DNA of 20,234 nucleotides from Gnetum montanum (Eukaryota > Streptophyta > Gnetopsida > Gnetales > Gnetaceae). The stretch covers positions 599,761-619,994 of the forward strand of contig MNCI01028403.1 in assembly GCA_015680685.1 (NCBI GenBank), given 5' to 3'. The notes below the pieces were generated by a model. That model ran no database searches. It worked only from the letters and a program-made list of their open reading frames with translations, and was not told the DNA's origin. Positions within the stretch are counted from its first letter, which is position 1. Every line of letters begins with the position of its first letter. Below are positions 16,070-20,234 of this stretch, piece by piece. The translations under genes were made by a program, and so were the position numbers.

Positions 16070-17530
16070 CTAGTTTACTTCCATGGATTTATTATTTATT
16101 ACACCAGCAAAGAGGGTTTCATCAGGAAAATGGTCAGATACTGCATATTCATCCTCTTTGTTGTCCCAACGCAACCGAGATAGGTGATTGGCAACTATGT
16201 TCTCGGTACCCTTACGGTCTACAATAGTTAAATCGAACTCCTGAAGAATCACCAGCCAACGTATGATACGTGGGCTAACCGTTGGCTTATTCATAATGAA
16301 CCTAATTGCACTATGATTTGTATGGATATATACCTTGTAACCCAATACATAGTGCCTAAATTTATCCAATTCAAACACAATAGCCATTATTTCTTTTTCT
16401 GTAGTCGTGTAGTTAAGTTGTGCACCGGTGATACTCTTACTAGCACAGTGGATGTAATAAGGTCATTTTTGTTTATCTAGTTGTGTCAATACATCTCCTA
16501 AAGCATAATTGGATGCATCGGTCATGATATGGAATGGTCTAGACCAGTCAGGCACTTGTAGAATGGGAGTTTCCACAAGCCTCTATTTAAGAGCTTGGAA
16601 TGCTTATTCACATTCCCTGGTCCATTCGAATGGTGCATCTTTTTTTGTTAATTCTACCAACGGTTTGGCATCTTTGGAAAAGTTCGTAATAAACCTCCTG
16701 TAGTAGCCAGTGTGTCCAAGGAATGACCTAATGTATTTAACATTTTCTGGTTGTCGGGTAATTCCTTGGATAACTTTAATTTTTTCTGCATCTACCTCAA
16801 TTTCTAATTGATTAATTTTGTACCCCAGAATGATGCCCTCTTGAACCATCAAATGGCTCTTCTACTAGTTGAGCTTGAGTTTGGTTTCAACACATCGTTT
16901 CAATACTTGCTCTAACTGGTTGAGGGCTTGATCAAAACTCATCCCATAAGTGGAGAAGTCGTCCATGAAGACTTCTACTCCGTTACCTATTTGCTATTGA
17001 AAGATGCTTAGAACTAGTCGTTGAAACGTGGCAGGTGCATTACACAACCCAAAAGGCATTTGTTTGTATGCAAACGTTCCCCAAGGACTGGTGAACGTTG
17101 TTTTGGCTTGGTCTTCTCGTGCAATTCGTATTTGGTTGTATCCACTATATCCATCCAGAAAACTGTAATAGCGATGCCCTGCAATAGTGTCTAAGACGTG
17201 GTCCACAAATGGCAGTGGGAAGTGGTCTTTGAATGTTGCCATATTTAATAGCCTAAAATCTATACATACCCTCCATTTACCTCCCTTTTTCGGTACGATG
17301 ACAAGAGGACTAACCCATTCACTATCAGCGATAGGATAAATGAACCCTGTTTTGAGAAGTTGCTCTAGCTCCTCTTTCACTATTTGTTTTAGTTTTGGGT
17401 TCAATCACCTCTGGGGTTGCTTGCGAGGTTTCATAGAGGGGTCTGTATAAATCCTATGCTAGCATATCCGAGGATCTATTCTGGTTAGTTCAGGGTATGA
17501 CCAAGCAAAGGCGGTTGACCACTTGTTTAT
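16070..17530 (-). pseudogene. Reverse transcriptase and RNase H of the Athila-like element, interrupted
   Basis: The longest clean piece (17404-16994) runs N-P-K-L-K ... W-V-S-P-L-V-I-V-P-K-K-G-G-K-W-R-V-C-I-D-F, F-L-D-G-Y-S-G-Y-N-Q-I, then M-P-F-G-L-C-N-A-P-A-T-F-Q. The catalytic box V-F-M-D-D-F-S follows near 16960 after a TAG at 16994-16996. Paired TAGs at 16862-16867 stand where the family has Trp-Glu. The thumb/connection (16852-16604) ends in TAA, and further stops are at 16583-16585 and 16463-16465. RNase H keeps T-D-A-S and the Glu in T-E-K-E, but the third catalytic residue is Asn (16316-16318). Upstream, a one-base frameshift lies near 17505 and stops at 17459-17461 and 17405-17407. 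It would have copied element RNA into DNA; it is now non-functional. Confidence 0.85.
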
Positions 17531-18650
17531 CAACCTTAGCAACTTTCTTTTTGCATGGGTACGAGCTTTGTGTTGATGATCACCAGTTTTCCATTTTTGA
17601 GGGTCATGTATTCCAGACCAGTGGGTAACGGTTTTAACTCTAGGGGCTCTTATTTAAACTCCTTAGGAATCTCCAACTTCCCCCAATTAATATTTTCAGA
17701 GTTAAAGGCTGGAAGTTGGCAACAAACTTGCTCTAATACATCTGCGCTTTCAAGGTAAGCACTAGTTATTTCATTAGGTAGTTCCATGCAGGTAGTTGGG
17801 TTGCTATCTTTATCAGCCATCAGCCATTGGGTTTTTTCTTGTTGTGTGGCTATTGCATATAGGAACTTTTTTATATCAATGTCCCATGCACACCAATTGC
17901 ATGCAGGCAATGTTAAACTTCGCATCACCCATGATTTCTGCATGCAATGACACCCTGTGTCACTATATGCGATGCATGGAACTCTTTTCCTCTTAGTTTT
18001 TCCAAACGTATTTGTCTTGGATATTTCTAGCGAAAGGTTGTGAATTCCTAAGCGTGCGTCAATTGTATTTAACCATGTCCTTCCCATTATAATTGGGAAA
18101 TCCNTGAAAGGTTGTGAATTCCTAAGCGTGCGTCAATTGTATTTAACCATGTCCTTCCCATTATAATTGGGAAATCCCCTTTGTCATTGTTTATTTGGAT
18201 CACTAGGAAATCGGTTGGATATGACCATACACTGATAGTGATAACAATGTCCTCAACCTATCCCAAAGGAATAGGGATGGATTGGTTAGCCAACTCTAAG
18301 TGAATGTTGCTCTTCTTGAGTGAAGGCAAGTTTCATGTTTTATACAGTTTTTGTGAGATTAAGTTCACCCCGGAACCTGAATCGAGGAGAGCCTTATGGG
18401 GTTCATTCCCAGCGACTTGGAGGTAAACTAAGGGGACTCCCGGATCTGATAATTTCTTTGGAAGGTGGATGACCTTGATCCAGTCAGTTACTGTATGTGT
18501 TAACATAACTGTATGGATTGGACATGATTTCACTGCTGGAGGATTTCCTGAAATCGTATTGGGTACAAGTGTGTTAGGATGTTCAACCGCTTGTGAAGGC
18601 AAAGGCTTGGTTGGATTGTTGGTCCTAAGGAAGGATCTTTTTGGTGAACG
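17531..18650 (-). pseudogene. Aspartic protease region of the Athila-like element, broken by stops and an assembly duplication
   Basis: The active site A-L-L-D-S-G-S-G-V-N-L-I-S lies near 18370 and precedes a TGA at 18333-18335 and a TAG at 18258-18260 in the same frame. The later part of the fold, F-P-I-I-M-G-R-T-W-L with T-I-D-A-R-L-G, is encoded in the 72-bp sequence that is present twice around the N at 18104. The copies are 74 bp apart, so the duplication itself shifts the frame. A 145-codon open stretch follows (18087-17650), rich in Cys and with no domain I know, and continues as the protease-to-RT spacer. The product would have processed the Gag-Pol polyprotein by dimeric aspartic proteolysis. 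Confidence 0.7.
18032..18177. repeat. Exact 72-bp direct duplication around a single N (probable assembly join)
   Basis: 18032-18103 and 18106-18177 are identical over 72 bp and are separated only by an N (18104) and a t. Identical copies in an otherwise mutated element, joined by an N, are what two overlapping contig ends look like when scaffolded without merging. The offset of 74 bp breaks the protease frame artificially. Confidence 0.85.
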
Positions 18651-19507
18651 ATTGTTAGAGCCAACCGATATTGGAGGATTGGAAGCCTTCGTAGTGTTAG
18701 GTTGTCACGGTTGAGTGGGATTTACTCTAGGCTTTGTTGGAGTGGTTGGTGGTGCGGCCACAGGCGCAAGAGATGCCGGCAAATTTGGAGGATATCGTGG
18801 GTATGGGGCGTTTCCCGAAGGAGAAGGAGTTCTAAAATATTCCTGAACTTGGTAGTAACATGGAGGTTTTCTGTGACCCGTAGAGTCACCTGGGGAATCG
18901 GCCATTGCGCATAATATCCATGAGGGTCATGCTTTCGGTAAGGATACTGTTATTTCGACGATGGAATCCCCCATGACTGTGGGTATTGCCATTGCTGATG
19001 CTGTCCGATGGGCTGAGGTGGAGTTCCACGTGGATAATACATTAGTGGTTGGTGGAACTGCCTTGGGTTACCTTGTGGATAAGACAACCTTCAGGGTGTC
19101 TGCCATTGATTGAGTCTTGGATTTAGTGCATACACCCCAAACTCCTGTAGATGTAAGATAATGGGGCAACATCCCTTAGGATGGTCATAGTAGTAGACCT
19201 CACATCCACCATCATCATCTGTGTCAGAATCTGCAGCCACATCAAAGTCAGTGATTTTTCCCTTACCCTTGTTATGTGCAAGGCTTAAATCTCTCCTCTT
19301 GTTCTTTCCTTTGTCACTACTTTTCTCTACCTTAGACTATTATACAATTTTCAAAACTGTTTCAATTCTTGAGTCCAAGGAATCCCACATTTGATCTACT
19401 TTGGCCGATACCTTGGTTGTTAATTTTTGGATCGGCAAAGTTTTCCGAATCACCAACTCTTCGATTGGTGACTCATCCTCTTCATCACAAAATTTCACTC
19501 CCTTCTT
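18651..19507 (-). pseudogene. Gag C-terminal and proline-rich linker of the Athila-like element
   Basis: In the gag frame, after the TAA at 19508-19510, the minus strand continues with an acidic stretch (D-E-E-D-E-S-P-I-E-E-L), stops at 19337-19342, a Lys-rich segment and a Cys/His cluster (C-E-V-Y-Y-Y-D-H-P-K-G-C-C-P near 19200) that may be a degenerate zinc-binding motif. In the protease frame, 18905-18705 reads a Pro/Ala/Thr-rich linker containing P-Y-P-R-Y-P-P-N-L-P-A and ends at a TGA. At least one frame change lies between the two. The stretch links the capsid to the protease; nothing catalytic is visible. Confidence 0.55.
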
Positions 19508-20234
19508 TTAAAGGGAGGGATCATGGTTGTACTCCTCCACACTTTCCCTCTTACGTAGCTCACCCTTTTCTTGCGCTACTTGTTCCAACAAACTTTCAAC
19601 TTCATGCGCTCTAAGTTGGGAAATTTTCCATTGGGCATAAGTCCCAAGAGTTCTTCTCATTTCATTCCTTAGCCCATCCACGATGTGGCGTAGTTGATCC
19701 CGCTTAATGTACCCATGGCCCGAGCAACGATGTAGCAATGTATAGTAGAGGGCCATGGTAGCATCCAAGGGTTCATAAGCACCTTGTTTCCAACCCTGGA
19801 TCTGCTTACGCAAATTGGACACTCTGGAGTACATCTGATATTTGTTGTTGAACATTTTGAGCATCGTACTCCACCTCCTGATGGTTTTCAGTTCTAAGGA
19901 TCGGTACCAGCTCTCTGCTTCTTTGGTGAGTGTCCTTGGGAACAACTTAAGCTTCTGCCACTCATTATCTATATTTTGCAAGGCACAGGCATCGTGGAAT
20001 TCCTGTAAATCATGTTGATGATCAGTGTTATATCCCCCTTCAAAACGTGAAATATTATTTATGTCCAAACACTTGATCCAACTATCTTTTAAGTGCCTTG
20101 TGGGAATCCTAACTACCTCTGTGATATCTAGCATACTTTGGATTGCGAGTAGGGGTTCATCATGATCATCTCTATCATGACATCTGTGATGTCTACGTGG
20201 TTCCCTACTCTCCCTACTTCCTTGCCCTTGTCCT
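19508..20234 (-). pseudogene. Gag capsid region of the Athila-like element (N-terminus cut by the window edge)
   Basis: The minus-strand frame is open from the right edge through the ATG at 20134 to TAA at 19508-19510, so that ATG is internal. The N-terminal part is rich in Arg, His and Asp (R-R-H-H-R-C-H-D-R-D-D). The core follows the retrotransposon Gag pattern: R-F-E-G-G-Y, L-Q-E-F-H-D-A-C, L-K-L-F-P-R-T-L, A-E-S-W-Y-R-S-L, W-S-T-M-L-K-M-F, L-R-K-Q-I, then L-L-H-R-C-S-G-H-G and L-R-H-I-V-D-G-L. The C-x-x-H-G box and following helix match Athila-type Gag. It would form the cytoplasmic particle that packages element RNA. No CCHC zinc knuckle is seen in this piece. The TAA lies inside the gag/linker frame, so it is probably a premature stop. 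Confidence 0.8.

Larger units (their letters stand above)
11762..20234 (-). mobile_element. Athila-like Ty3/gypsy LTR retrotransposon, decayed, 5' end beyond the window
   Basis: On the minus strand the order is gag (cut at 20234), proline-rich linker, protease, RT, RNase H, integrase, long post-integrase region, polypurine tract and 3' LTR. Athila affinity rests on the Gag pattern (a C-x-x-H-G segment near the end of the core), the RT motif V-E-V-F-M-D-D-F-S and an integrase ending W-E-G-P-Y without a chromodomain. Many stops and at least one frameshift show that it is not autonomous. A single N with a 72-bp duplication at 18032-18177 adds an artificial break. The 5' LTR and primer-binding site are not visible. 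Confidence 0.8.

Noticed and set aside
16509-18914. Several + strand frames of 64-81 codons
   Set aside because: They are antisense to RT, protease and gag of the Athila-like element.

Overview
This window looks like repeat-rich nuclear DNA from a plant. Every recognisable coding domain belongs to a plant-type Ty3/gypsy LTR retrotransposon. I found no host gene, rRNA or tRNA that I can defend, and no CRISPR. The AT-rich background, very long LTRs, nested decayed elements and absence of host genes suggest a large genome such as a gymnosperm, but that is a guess. A single N at 18104 flanked by an exact 72-bp duplication marks a draft-assembly join.

Region 1 (1-8224, + strand) is the 3' part of a Tat-like gypsy element whose 5' LTR and gag lie off the left edge. 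One reading frame runs from position 2 to 3910 and encodes protease, an archaeal/plant-type RNase H (aRNH), the usual pre-RT linker, reverse transcriptase, a degenerate gypsy RNase H and a DD35E integrase. It is interrupted only by three in-frame TAA codons and has no frameshift. The aRNH lies between protease and RT, whereas the Tat order I know puts it after the gypsy RNase H. Behind pol come a CAAGTG repeat cluster, a TATA box, a 170-codon acidic ORF, a polypurine tract and a long 3' LTR (5004 to about 8224) with its own TATA box.

Region 2 (8225-11761) has no intact gene. It contains two arrays of a 20-bp-phased repeat with core AGATGTCT/AGACATCT. Between them is a second polypurine-tract/LTR junction (9201) with a TATA box at 9693, probably a remnant of another + strand retrotransposon. 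Decayed, unidentified sequence follows.

Region 3 (11762-20234, - strand) is an Athila-like gypsy element running right to left: gag (cut by the right edge), protease, RT, RNase H, integrase, a 1.9-kb post-integrase region, a polypurine tract and a 1,086-bp 3' LTR with 7-bp terminal inverted repeats. It carries many stops and at least one frameshift. Many lesions, including a lost RNase H catalytic Asp and a lost integrase zinc-finger Cys, fit C-to-T or G-to-A transitions, as expected of old methylated DNA. Its 5' LTR is beyond the right edge.

The points most worth a second look are the domain order and separately promoted extra ORF of the first element, and the 20-bp-phased arrays at 8431-8720 and 9407-9560.
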